From assembly GCF_009659625.1 (NCBI RefSeq), contig NZ_VOIW01000006.1, forward strand, positions 538,669 to 602,668: a DNA stretch of 64,000 bases, written 5' to 3'. A program made the translations under genes and the position numbers. The notes beneath the pieces were generated by a model. That model worked only from the letters and a program-made list of their open reading frames with translations. It had not been told where the DNA came from and searched no databases. This DNA is from Pseudomonas haemolytica (GTDB lineage: Bacteria; Pseudomonadota; Gammaproteobacteria; Pseudomonadales; Pseudomonadaceae). This document shows positions 16,416-24,165 of this stretch, in pieces (positions within the stretch are counted from its first letter, which is position 1; each line of letters opens with the position of its first letter).

Positions 16416-17192
16416 TCAGACCGCCAGCGGGAGCCTCGCGGTTCGGGCGGCCAAGGTGTGGCGAATCAAGTCATCAATATCCATCAGGTCTGCGGGGCAG
16501 CTTTGCAGGCCGAAGAACGGCGTGACCGACGGCAACAGATCGCCTTTGTACAGAGCGTAGTAGTGTTCGCCGCGGGCTTTGATCTGGAAGAAAATACCGT
16601 CCTGATCAAAGACAAAGCTGTCGAACTTCGGCGCCAGCCTTGGTTTCACGTAGGTGATGAATTTTCTGTAGCCGCCTTGCAGGGCAACCAGCGAGGCACC
16701 GGTCATGGCCAATCCGTTGACCACATTCTTGACCGGGGAATGCTTGTCGACAATAAGTCGCGAGAGTTCGACGCAGTCATGCTCATAATTGGGCCCGGAG
16801 AACTGCACCAGTTGTTCATGGCTGATGAACTCGCCCGACTCGTGAGGGAAAGGCGTAATACGCTGGGTGCCGATAATTTCACCATCATAATAAAAGCCAA
16901 ACACATAAGAGCGCGGATCGTACTCATCCAGGCAGACGGTGTCGTCTACCGAGTTACCAAACAACGTTTTGTAATAAACCTTTCGTTGCCCATACAACCG
17001 GTTGCGGGCACGAGACAGTTCGGAAAACTGCGCAGGCGTAACCACTTGCCTGACTTTGACCTTGTCAGACTGACACAAGTCTTGAAGTACTGAATCATAG
17101 AAACTGTAGATTGCCGAACCGGCTGGCTCATCGTTTACCAACTGCATACTTGCCGAAGGCAAGGCAGTCATATTACTTGCGAGTGACGGCAT
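16416..17192 (-). CDS. FeeM-like N-acyl amino acid synthase (GNAT/LuxI-fold acyltransferase)
   Basis: Protein of 258 residues with the FeeM catalytic-core pattern: ARNRLYGQRKVYYKTLFG, then DEYDPRSYVFGFYYDGEIIGTQRITP, then DCVELSRLIVDKH and a long GNAT-type beta-strand/helix core (NVVNGLAMTGASLVALQGG). FeeM-like enzymes move an acyl group from acyl carrier protein to an amino acid such as tyrosine, giving N-acyl amino acids; the fold is shared with LuxI. No LuxR-type regulator adjoins, so a homoserine-lactone synthase is less likely. Start at 17192 follows AAGGGG by 7 bases; an upstream in-frame extension is AT-rich and unlikely to be coding. It is the first gene of the SnoaL/iron-oxidase transcript. 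The amine substrate and final product are unknown. Confidence 0.82.
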   Translation of the reverse strand: MPSLASNMTALPSASMQLVNDEPAGSAIYSFYDSVLQDLCQSDKVKVRQVVTPAQFSELSRARNRLYGQRKVYYKTLFGNSVDDTVCLDEYDPRSYVFGFYYDGEIIGTQRITPFPHESGEFISHEQLVQFSGPNYEHDCVELSRLIVDKHSPVKNVVNGLAMTGASLVALQGGYRKFITYVKPRLAPKFDSFVFDQDGIFFQIKARGEHYYALYKGDLLPSVTPFFGLQSCPADLMDIDDLIRHTLAARTARLPLAV

Positions 17193-17380
17193 GAAAATCC
17201 CCTTCTTATTGTGATTTTTATTATTTATTTCAGCCCAGCGCACACTTAAGTTTCCACAGTTCAATACATGGCTGCGCCTCCTTGCGTAGATGTCTACAGG
17301 TGGTTGATTTGCGCACTGCACGCAGCAAGGCAGTCACTCCTCTTAGTGCGGGCGTGCCTTTAGACTAAAGCGACTTACGG

Positions 17381-17827
17381 TTAAAAGGGTGGCAGCGAGG
17401 TCAAGGCTCGACGGATCTGCTCTGCGCGCTCGCCCAACACTTGGGGCGTAGCGAGCGGAAGGTCTGCATGACCCAGGTTGAAACCATCACCGACAAAACG
17501 GGCCAGCACATGCAGGTGGGCGTGGCCCACGGTTTGGCCGGCCACAGCGCCATCGCACAGCAGTAGGTTGATACCTTCGCAGGGTTGTTCATTGAAGCTC
17601 AAGCCGCTTTCGCGCAGGGCGGCGGCCAACCGTTGACCCACACGCATCATGTGGCCAAAGGTTTGAGGAGGGATATCACCCAGGCCACTTGCGTGAACCT
17701 TGGGAATGACCAGGACATGGCCTGGCGTAATCGGCTGGATGGAAAGAAAGGCCAGGCATTGCTCGTCTTCGTAGACAACGGCAGCCGGTGATGCTTTGTT
17801 GGCGATTGCACAGAACATGCAGTTCAC
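17381..17827 (-). CDS. HIT-family nucleotide-binding hydrolase
   Basis: Protein of 148 residues. The catalytic triad motif HAHLH is in VGHAHLHVLARFVGDG, and the N-terminal CMFCAIANKASPAAVVYEDE plus PITPGHVLVIPKVH match the Hint/HinT-like branch. Such enzymes hydrolyse nucleotide phosphoramidates or dinucleoside polyphosphates. The N-terminal C-x2-C could bind zinc, as in several bacterial HIT proteins. A GTG start at 17827 has a GAGGGAG site 6 bases before it; an ATG lies 3 codons later. It is a single gene with no clear operon partners. Confidence 0.92.
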   Translation of the reverse strand: MNCMFCAIANKASPAAVVYEDEQCLAFLSIQPITPGHVLVIPKVHASGLGDIPPQTFGHMMRVGQRLAAALRESGLSFNEQPCEGINLLLCDGAVAGQTVGHAHLHVLARFVGDGFNLGHADLPLATPQVLGERAEQIRRALTSLPPF

Positions 17828-18100
17828 GGATAGCTCCCTCTATTGTTGTGGTGCATACCCGGTGGAGGCATGAAGATCCGGGATGCTACGGTCCGAATTC
17901 CATTGCAGACCTGACAGCGTTGAACGCTTAGCTTGAGGGTGAAATTACGCTGGGGATTCCACAGCTGTACACGGGAGTTTTGAAATGTTTTGTATCTGAA
18001 CTGCTGAAAAACACATAACAAGTTGATTTAATTTAATTTTTCTTAGGTGGATTTTGTACCTGTCCCTGAAAAACGGTACAGGCCACGACTGGATATCACA
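17828..18100. other. Gene-free stretch beside the integrase remnant
   Basis: AT-rich sequence between the HIT gene and the integrase remnant. Short frames can be read but none has a ribosome site or protein-like composition. It may be scar DNA of the former island together with the HIT gene promoter. Confidence 0.5.
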
Positions 18101-18358
18101 TCAAACCGTTTCAGGTCTGGAAGGTGTTCTCTCTAATGCGCTGCTCAGGTCGCTCCGTTGCGCGAACAAATAAAGCTGCGCGGGGACAACCTGGCTCAGC
18201 ATCTCGCGTTGTTCGATTCCGCTCAGGAGGTGCATCAGGTCGTGGCGATTGATTTCGTAGATGGACCACCGGCCGAGCGTTGGCAGGGTGTCTTTTTTGA
18301 AGAGTCTCAGGATCTGCGAGAGTGTGCTCTGACGCCCCTCTCCAAGCTGCTCCAGCAA
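18101..18358 (-). pseudogene. Remnant of a tyrosine-recombinase integrase (core-binding domain)
   Basis: About 85 residues can be read, and the part ILRLFKKDTLPTLGRWSIYE followed by INRHDLMHLLSGIEQRE matches the SAM-like core-binding domain of P4/CP4-type phage integrases (pattern FxxDVLPxLGxxSIxxIxRxDLLxxIxxIExR). The arm-binding domain before it and the whole catalytic domain with its R-H-R-Y residues after it are missing; reading then degenerates. It lies 160 bases from the 3' end of tRNA-Gly, the usual place for an integrase after insertion at a tRNA. It is therefore a scar of an excised or decayed genomic island. Confidence 0.65.
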
Positions 18359-18451
18359 AAAACCAACTCAGTGCGCGTCCGAATTCAAGACTCTCATTCA
18401 GGACTTAAACACACCGGATAGTGCTGGATTTCAGTGGTTCCCACAGGAACG

Positions 18452-18477
18452 AAAAAAGGACCCGAAGGTCCTTTTTT
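18452..18477 (-). terminator. Terminator of the tRNA-Gly transcript
   Basis: AAAAAAGGACC-CGAA-GGTCCTTTTTT gives an 11-bp stem. On the minus strand the loop is UUCG, a very stable tetraloop, with a T6 run after it, about 43 bases past the tRNA 3' end. The symmetrical A/T tracts could let it work in both directions. Confidence 0.88.
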
Positions 18478-18519
18478 CAATCACTTACAGAATTCACTGG
18501 AACTCTGTAGCGTTATGTT

Positions 18520-18595
<76 letters not shown>

Positions 18596-18655
18596 TTGGT
18601 GATGCGCATTCTATAGAAATCTCAGAACCCGTCAACCCCTTGATTCAAAAAAGTT

Positions 18656-19216
18656 TTATTTCTTTTCAACGGTCGTGCGCAGATGCGGCCAGGCGGCGCG
18701 CAGATATTGGAGCATGGACCACAGGGTCAGGCCGGCGGCGATCAGCAGCAAGGCGTAGCCGGTAAGGACCCAGAACGAGAAGTCCGACGGGTTGGCCAGC
18801 AGGATGACCAGTGCGAGCATCTGCGCGGCGGTTTTCCATTTGCCCATGTTCGACACGGCGACGTGGGCGCGGGCGCCAATTTCGGCCATCCATTCGCGCA
18901 GGGCCGAGACGACGATCTCGCGGCCGATGATCACGGCGGCCGGCAGGGTCAGCCACAGATTGCCGTGCTCCTGCACCAGCAGCACCAGGGCGACAGCCAC
19001 CATGAGTTTGTCGGCCACCGGGTCGAGGAACGCACCGAAAGGCGTGCTCTGTTCCAGGCGGCGCGCCAGGTAGCCGTCGAGCCAGTCGGTGGCGGCTGCG
19101 AAGGCGAAGACCGAGCTGGAGGCTACATAACTCCATTCATACGGCAAATAAAACAACAAAATGAAAATCGGGATAAGCAGGACACGTAGAACGGTAATCA
19201 GATTAGGGATATTCAT
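18656..19216 (-). CDS. pgsA: CDP-diacylglycerol-glycerol-3-phosphate 3-phosphatidyltransferase
   Basis: Inner-membrane enzyme of 186 residues that makes phosphatidylglycerol-phosphate, the committed step to phosphatidylglycerol and cardiolipin. The CDP-alcohol phosphotransferase motif is intact in DWLDGYLARRLEQSTPFGAF followed by LDPVADK. Several membrane segments are visible (NLITVLRVLLIPIFILLFYL; AVALVLLVQ; MLALVILLA; GYALLLIAAGLTLWSML). ATG at 19216 begins with MNIPNLITVLRV; a GTG two codons earlier is possible. It is the last protein gene of the gacA-uvrC-pgsA block. Confidence 0.95.
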   Translation of the reverse strand: MNIPNLITVLRVLLIPIFILLFYLPYEWSYVASSSVFAFAAATDWLDGYLARRLEQSTPFGAFLDPVADKLMVAVALVLLVQEHGNLWLTLPAAVIIGREIVVSALREWMAEIGARAHVAVSNMGKWKTAAQMLALVILLANPSDFSFWVLTGYALLLIAAGLTLWSMLQYLRAAWPHLRTTVEKK

Positions 19217-19248
19217 CGGCACAACTGGCTACGAGGTGAGAAGGCATT

Positions 19249-21072
19249 CTATTCGCTGTGCAGGTTTGCATAAATCAGCTCAGCGAGCTTTTTACTGATA
19301 CCGGGTGCTTTGGCTATCTCCTCAATGCTGGCACGGGATAGCTCCTGCAAGCCACCAAAATGTTTAAGCAAGTCGCGACGCCGGGTCGGGCCTACCCCGG
19401 CAACCCCTTCCAGGGTTGAAGTACGCCGGGTTTTGCCACGGCGCGCACGGTGGCCGGTAATGGCGAAACGGTGGGCTTCGTCGCGAATCTGTTGAATCAG
19501 GTGCAGTGCGGGTGAGTCGCCCTTCAAAGTGAACTCATGGGCGGCATCATTCAAGTATAACGTCTCGAAACCGGCCTTGCGCGTGGCGCCCTTGGCCACG
19601 CCGAGCAAGATCAGGTCGGGCACGGCCAACTCGTTGAGCACGTCTCGCGCCATGGACAACTGGCCCTTGCCGCCGTCCACCAGCAGGATATCGGGCAGCT
19701 TGCCCTCCCCGTCCTTCAACTTGCTGAAACGCCGCGTGAGGGCCTGGTGCATGGCGGCGTAGTCATCACCGGCGGTGACGCCCTCGATGTTGTAGCGCCG
19801 GTAGTCGGACTTGATCGGCCCTTCCGGTCCGAACACCACGCAAGAAGCCACCGTCGCCTCACCGCTGGAGTGGCTGATGTCGTAGCACTCCAGGCGCTGG
19901 GGCGGCTCGTCCAGGTTGAGCACCTCGGCCAGGGCGTCGAAGCGTGCGGCAACGTGTTGGCGATTCGCCAAGCGCGCGCCCAGGGCCTGTTCGGCATTGG
20001 TCACGGCCAGTTGCTGCCAGCGCGCACGGGTGCCGCGTACGCGGTGGCTGATGTCCAGCTCGCGGCCGCGCAGCTCGTGGATAGCCTCGATCAAGGTGGG
20101 GAAATCTTCATGCACCACGTTGACGATAAGCTCAGACGGCAGGTCGCGCTCAGGGCTGCTGACGTAGTACTGGCCAAGGAACGCGGCCATCACCTCGGCA
20201 ACCTCTTCGTCGATACCGGTCTGCGGGAAGAAGTTCTTGCTGCCCAGCACTCGGCCAGCGCGCACGCTGATCAGGTGCACACAGGCGCCGCCCGGGTTGA
20301 CGAAGGCGGCGATCACATCAACATCGCCGGTGCCGCCTTCCATGCTTTGCTGGTCCTGGACGCGGCGCAGCAAGGAGATCTGGTCGCGCAGTTCGGCGGC
20401 CTTCTCGAAATCCAGGGTGCTGGCGGCCTGCTCCATGGCACCGGACAGCTCATCGGTGAGCGCGTTACTGCGCCCTTCAAGGAACATCACCGAGTGGCGT
20501 ACATCCTCGGCGTACTCTGCCTGTTCCACCAGGCCCACGCAGGGTGCCTTGCAGCGCTTGATCTGGTATTGCAGGCACGGTCGCGTGCGGTTCTTGTAGA
20601 AACTGTCTTCGCACTGGCGCACAAAAAAGGTTTTTTGCAGCAGGCTCAGGCTTTCACGAATCGCACCCGCACTGGGATAAGGCCCGAAGTACTTGCCCTT
20701 CTGCTTCTTTGCCCCACGGTGAATGCTCAGGCGTGGGAAATTGCCGTCCGATAAAAACACATAAGGGTAGGATTTATCGTCGCGCAGCAGGATGTTGTAG
20801 GGCGGCCGCCACTCCTTGATCAGCGTCTGCTCAAGCAGCAGCGCCTCGGTTTCATTGGCGGTGATGGTCGTTTCGACCTGTGCGATACGCGCCACCAGGG
20901 CAGCGGTTTTCGGCGCCAGGCCGGTCTTGCGAAAGTAGCTCGCCAGACGGTTCTTCAGATTTTTGGCCTTGCCCACGTACAGCAGGCGGGCCTCGCTGTC
21001 GAACATGCGGTATACGCCGGGGCGGCCACTGCAGGTGGAGAGAAAGGCACTTGGATCAAACGGTGTGGTCAT
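19249..21072 (-). CDS. uvrC: Excinuclease ABC subunit C
   Basis: Protein of 607 residues, normal for UvrC, which makes both cuts around DNA damage with UvrA and UvrB. In order: GIY-YIG nuclease (GRPGVYRMFDSEARLLYVGKA), a four-cysteine segment (RQCEDSFYKNRTRPCLQYQIKRC, shown discontinuously in the protein near residue 140-180), the UVR domain (LDFEKAAELRDQISLLRRVQ), the RNase H-like nuclease with ECYDISHSSGEATVASCVVF and LLVDGGKGQLS, and tandem helix-hairpin-helix motifs (GVGPTRRRDLLKHFGG). It starts one base after the gacA stop (TGACATG), so it is translationally coupled to the regulator gene, as in other gamma-proteobacteria. Confidence 0.97.
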   Translation of the reverse strand: MTTPFDPSAFLSTCSGRPGVYRMFDSEARLLYVGKAKNLKNRLASYFRKTGLAPKTAALVARIAQVETTITANETEALLLEQTLIKEWRPPYNILLRDDKSYPYVFLSDGNFPRLSIHRGAKKQKGKYFGPYPSAGAIRESLSLLQKTFFVRQCEDSFYKNRTRPCLQYQIKRCKAPCVGLVEQAEYAEDVRHSVMFLEGRSNALTDELSGAMEQAASTLDFEKAAELRDQISLLRRVQDQQSMEGGTGDVDVIAAFVNPGGACVHLISVRAGRVLGSKNFFPQTGIDEEVAEVMAAFLGQYYVSSPERDLPSELIVNVVHEDFPTLIEAIHELRGRELDISHRVRGTRARWQQLAVTNAEQALGARLANRQHVAARFDALAEVLNLDEPPQRLECYDISHSSGEATVASCVVFGPEGPIKSDYRRYNIEGVTAGDDYAAMHQALTRRFSKLKDGEGKLPDILLVDGGKGQLSMARDVLNELAVPDLILLGVAKGATRKAGFETLYLNDAAHEFTLKGDSPALHLIQQIRDEAHRFAITGHRARRGKTRRTSTLEGVAGVGPTRRRDLLKHFGGLQELSRASIEEIAKAPGISKKLAELIYANLHSE

Positions 21073-21073
21073 G

Positions 21074-21715
21074 TCAGGCGCTGGCGTCCACCATGCCGTG
21101 GCGCACCGCGAGCAGGGTCAATTCAACATCACTGCTGATGGCGAGCTTCTCGAAGATGCGATAGCGGTAGGTGTTAACAGTCTTGGGCGACAGGCACAGC
21201 TTGTCGGAAATCGTCTGCACCTTCTGGCAACCGACGATCATCAGGGCGATCTGGATTTCCCGCTCCGACAGCGCGTCAAAAGGCGAATCACTGGTGGGCT
21301 GGAACGACTTGATAGCCAATTGCTGGGCAATCTGCGGGCTGATGTAGCGCTGGCCGGCAAAGACCAGGCGAATGGCTTGTACCATCTCCGCCAGGCCCGC
21401 GCCTTTAGTGAGATAACCGGCGGCACCGGCCTGCAGCAGGCGAGTCGGGAAAGGGTCTTCCTCGCACACTGTCACTACCACGACCTTGATATCCGGATGA
21501 CTGCGCAACAATTTGGTCGTGGCACCCAGACCGCCGATCCCAGGCATCTTGACGTCCATCAGCACCACATCGGGCTTCAGCTCTCGGGCCTTGATCAGGG
21601 ATTCCTCCCCCGACTCCGCCTGGCCGACCACTTGCAGGCCATCGATGTCAGCCAGCATTCGTGTAATGCCTGTACGAACGAGATCATGGTCATCGACTAC
21701 TAGCACCCTAATCAA
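21074..21715 (-). CDS. gacA: GacA global response regulator
   Basis: Protein of 213 residues: receiver domain with D8-D9, phospho-acceptor D54 (VVLMDVKMPG) and the Lys in GYLTKGAGL, then a LuxR/NarL helix-turn-helix (LSEREIQIALMIVGCQKVQT; LSPKTVNTYRYRIFEKL). With the GacS kinase it activates small RNAs RsmX/Y/Z that titrate RsmA/E, controlling secondary metabolites, exoenzymes and biofilm. The start is TTG at 21715 with a GAGGTG site, as in other pseudomonads; the longer ATG-free extension upstream is not coding. uvrC follows directly. No rsm small RNA was seen in the window. Confidence 0.97.
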   Translation of the reverse strand: MIRVLVVDDHDLVRTGITRMLADIDGLQVVGQAESGEESLIKARELKPDVVLMDVKMPGIGGLGATTKLLRSHPDIKVVVVTVCEEDPFPTRLLQAGAAGYLTKGAGLAEMVQAIRLVFAGQRYISPQIAQQLAIKSFQPTSDSPFDALSEREIQIALMIVGCQKVQTISDKLCLSPKTVNTYRYRIFEKLAISSDVELTLLAVRHGMVDASA

Positions 21716-21866
21716 GCAGACACCTCGCGATATGGTCTTATAGGTTGCTGAACACCTTAACAAAAAACCAAGGCGCAGACCTAGTTGCAAGTGGCATATA
21801 TATAGAGATTCAACGCGCTGTGGCTGTTCGCCGGGTGGCGAGCAACGCTGTTTCCTGGGTGAAAGG

Positions 21867-22232
21867 TCAGGAATCCTGGGGTTGTGCCTTGGCTTTTGCG
21901 TTCAATACGGATGAATGTTCGGCCAAGGTACTGGTCAGGCGACGGATTGCATCCTGGTCTTCCTTGAACATCGCGCGGTAGTTAGCCAGCACTTTTTCTT
22001 CGTTCTGGCTGACGTTATCCAGTTGGATCGGCGTTGGGCTGCCGGTCAACACGTACAGGACGTCTACACCTCTTTCGGCGACACGGGACAGATAGTCGGC
22101 CTTGGGTGCGCGACCGCCACTTTCATATTTGCCTTGTGCGTTGGCTTCAACACCCCCTATTTCACCAAAAGCTTTTTGCGACAAGCCAAGCCGCTCTCTT
22201 TCTTGCCTTAAGCGCGAACCGATTCCATTCAT
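21867..22232 (-). CDS. Cro/C1-type helix-turn-helix regulator
   Basis: Protein of about 121 residues with an N-terminal XRE domain: RLRQERERLGLSQKAFGEIG and GVEANAQGKYESGGRAPKAD, followed by LSRVAERGVDVLYVLTGSP, the phage-repressor-like form common in pseudomonads. The C-terminal 60 residues are polar and helical (NEEKVLANYRAMFKEDQDAI) and may serve for dimerisation. ATG at 22232 is chosen because the helix-turn-helix then starts at the usual distance; an ATG at 22280 would add 16 residues and cannot be excluded. It lies upstream of gacA on the same strand but 151 bases apart, so is probably independent. Targets are unknown. Confidence 0.82.
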   Translation of the reverse strand: MNGIGSRLRQERERLGLSQKAFGEIGGVEANAQGKYESGGRAPKADYLSRVAERGVDVLYVLTGSPTPIQLDNVSQNEEKVLANYRAMFKEDQDAIRRLTSTLAEHSSVLNAKAKAQPQDS

Positions 22233-22349
22233 TTGGACGTATGACCCTGAATTTGCACACCCTGAGAGGTGATACACCATCACTTCGTTAAACAAATTTG
22301 TAAGCAGTGACTGACAGCAGTATGCGCTTATTCGTACAGCGTGCTTGTT

Positions 22350-22796
22350 CTAGTCCGGTGTGAGTGCGCGACACTCCCGCTCCATGCGCCAGAAGCAGTC
22401 CTCTTCACCCACAATGCACAACCCCAGGCGCTGATACAGCCTTTTTGCCTGGTTGGTCTTGAACACGGTCAAGCGTAAAAAGCCCAGGCCCTCGGTGCCT
22501 GTCTTGAGCGCCATCTGTTCCAGCACCCAACTGCCCGCACCCTGCTTGCGGCAGTGTTCCAGCATGTGCAACTCACGAATATACAAGGCCTTTTCGTCGC
22601 GACTCAGACTGACAAACCCCATTACGCCATCATCGTTGCACACCAGCCAGTTCTCGCGACCCGCCCAGGCGGTGTCGAAGCCGTCGTTGGACCACAGCAA
22701 ACCGTACTGCAGGTAGTAGCGGTTCATGGCTTGATAGGTGAGGCTTCGGGCAAACGGCAGGTCCTGATCCGTCGCCTGGCGCAGGTGAAACGCCAT
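22350..22796 (-). CDS. GNAT-family N-acetyltransferase
   Basis: Protein of 148 residues with the acetyl-CoA-binding core: MGFVSLSRDEKALYIRELHM, then the pyrophosphate-binding loop CRKQGAGSWVLEQM (R/Q-x-x-G-x-G/A) and FLRLTVFKTNQAKRLYQRLG. The acceptor substrate cannot be inferred. Its ATG lies one base after the stop of the nitrilase-like gene, so the two are made from one message by coupled translation, suggesting linked small-molecule metabolism. Confidence 0.88.
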   Translation of the reverse strand: MAFHLRQATDQDLPFARSLTYQAMNRYYLQYGLLWSNDGFDTAWAGRENWLVCNDDGVMGFVSLSRDEKALYIRELHMLEHCRKQGAGSWVLEQMALKTGTEGLGFLRLTVFKTNQAKRLYQRLGLCIVGEEDCFWRMERECRALTPD

Positions 22797-22797
22797 G

Positions 22798-23547
22798 TTA
22801 GACAGCGACCACTTGGCCAGCCCACAGCCCATCCTCGCGACGGGCGATCACCAACGCGTCGCCGACCCCGGGTGCAGCGGCAAGCAAGTTGCCATCCCCG
22901 GTCCAGATCGCACTGCGCCCTGCACAGGCCCAGCCTCCCGAAGGGCCACCATGATTAGCCATCAGTACCAGCATGCCATGCTCGGCTGCATAGCCTTGAA
23001 GCAGCGCGCTGTCCGCCGCGTAGCCACCCTCACTCACCAGCACGCCGGCCGCATACACCGTGGCACCCGCTTCAGCCGCACGCCGTGGGTGGCTGGCGTG
23101 GGAAAAGTCCGCGCACACCGCCAGCGCAATGCGCTCATCTCCCCACGCCAGGATCTCGCCGCCCTGCCCGGCTACAAATGCCAGCTCTTCGCCAGAGTGC
23201 AGATGCTGCTTGGTGTAGACGCCCACTGAACCGTCCGCTCCCAGCACCAGCGCGCCAATCAGCACGCCCGCGTGTGGCGCCAGCCGTACCGGCATGCCCA
23301 CCACTACCGTCAATCGCAGCTCCCGCGCCATCTCACGCAGCGGAACCAACACCGCGCTCTCGGGGGTGATAGCCAAGTCCGCCGCCAGGAAGGGTTCATA
23401 GCCCGTCAACGACAATTCCGGAAAGACCAACCATTGCACACCCTGCTCTGCCGCGGCCCGCATCATGGCAAGGTGCCGCTGGATATTGGCCGCTACGTCG
23501 CCGGGGATGGAAATGGTTTGCGCGGCAGCAAGGGTCAAGGCAGTCAT
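22798..23547 (-). CDS. Carbon-nitrogen hydrolase (nitrilase superfamily)
   Basis: Protein of 249 residues with the complete Glu-Lys-Cys catalytic triad: E in LVFPELSLTGYEP, K in VYTKQHLHSGEE and C in LAVCADFSHASHP. Such enzymes hydrolyse amides, nitriles or carbamoyl groups. The C-terminal GYAAEHGMLVLMANHGGPSGG followed by SAIWTGDGNLLA matches amidase-like members. It is a single domain with no fused synthetase. It lies upstream of and coupled to the GNAT gene. Substrate unknown. Confidence 0.9.
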   Translation of the reverse strand: MTALTLAAAQTISIPGDVAANIQRHLAMMRAAAEQGVQWLVFPELSLTGYEPFLAADLAITPESAVLVPLREMARELRLTVVVGMPVRLAPHAGVLIGALVLGADGSVGVYTKQHLHSGEELAFVAGQGGEILAWGDERIALAVCADFSHASHPRRAAEAGATVYAAGVLVSEGGYAADSALLQGYAAEHGMLVLMANHGGPSGGWACAGRSAIWTGDGNLLAAAPGVGDALVIARREDGLWAGQVVAV

Positions 23548-23692
23548 GGTCGCGTCCTGGCAATCATTGTTTAAGTGTCATCAGCATATCGGCACACACC
23601 CATAGCCGTAAGTCCCCCCACACGATAGAAATTACTGATTGAATCCACCGGTACGCCTCTAGTAAGCTCCCCCCATCATTTGGAGAGCCACC

Positions 23693-23827
23693 ATGTTGCA
23701 ACTCACCCACACTCAGGTTTGCCCTGCTGCCAGCGCCTTGCGCTCGGTGTCGGCCACCCGTGTGAACGGTTCGAGCGCACTGGCCGGCTTTTATTTTGGG
23801 TATTGGTTTAGCCACTGGCGCGCCTGA
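23693..23827 (+). CDS. Aromatic-rich leader peptide of the DAHP synthase gene
   Basis: A 44-residue frame with a GGAGAG site 7 bases before its ATG. Its C-terminal end reads FYFGYWFSHWRA: three Phe, two Tyr and two Trp within ten residues. It is followed at once by a hairpin and a strong terminator and then by the DAHP synthase gene. This is the layout of amino-acid attenuation, where ribosome stalling at scarce Phe/Tyr/Trp codons prevents terminator formation. A possible promoter is TTGAAT at 23639 with TAGTAA at 23660. Direct reading supports the peptide; control of the downstream gene is inferred. Confidence 0.82.
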   Translation: MLQLTHTQVCPAASALRSVSATRVNGSSALAGFYFGYWFSHWRA

Positions 23828-23838
23828 TACCTGAAATC

Positions 23839-23917
23839 GGCGCCCACTACTCAAGGGGTCGCCTACCAGAGAAATCTAAACCCCCGGTCGGCTCCCCGAC
23901 CGGGGGTTTTGTTTTTT
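23839..23917 (+). terminator. Attenuator: competing hairpin and rho-independent terminator
   Basis: Just past the leader stop, GGCGCCC (23839-23845) can pair with GGG-T-CGCC (23856-23863). Then a 14-bp stem, 23878-23891 with 23896-23909, loop CTCC, ends in TTTTGTTTTTT: an exceptionally strong terminator. GGGGT at 23855-23859 could alternatively pair with ACCCC of the terminator stem, giving a mutually exclusive antiterminator. The arrangement fits transcription attenuation of the DAHP synthase gene. Confidence 0.85.
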
Positions 23918-23965
23918 CAGCCTCTAATAATTTGTTTGCTCAAGAACACTTAAAGGAATCAAGCC

Positions 23966-24118
23966 ATGAACTACGCCACCTATTACCGCTACGACACTTG
24001 CACTGCATGGCGATTTAGCCAGCTCCGTTCGGGACAGCCTGCCGCCTCCGACCGGTCACCCCGTGGTGGCAAGCCAACACACGTAGCCGATACGGCCAAT
24101 TGTCGAACACCCCAGTAG
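23966..24118 (+). CDS. Second short Tyr-rich leader ORF before the DAHP synthase gene
   Basis: A 50-residue frame with an AAGGA site, beginning MNYATYYRYDTCTAWRF: four Tyr within nine residues plus Trp and Phe close behind. It lies after the attenuator, so it is transcribed only when transcription reads through, and ends 47 bases before the DAHP synthase ATG. The rest of the peptide is basic and shows no known domain. It could be a second sensing step acting on translation or on rho, or a chance frame; the good ribosome site and Tyr run argue for function. Confidence 0.6.
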   Translation: MNYATYYRYDTCTAWRFSQLRSGQPAASDRSPRGGKPTHVADTANCRTPQ

Positions 24119-24165
24119 GCCAAGCGCGCGGGAATCGCCCGCCGCTTGCCCAGGAAGCCTTGAAT

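Noticed and set aside
16416..17192. Homoserine-lactone synthase (LuxI) identity for the acyltransferase
   Set aside because: It shares the GNAT fold but has the FeeM-type core pattern, and no LuxR-type gene adjoins.
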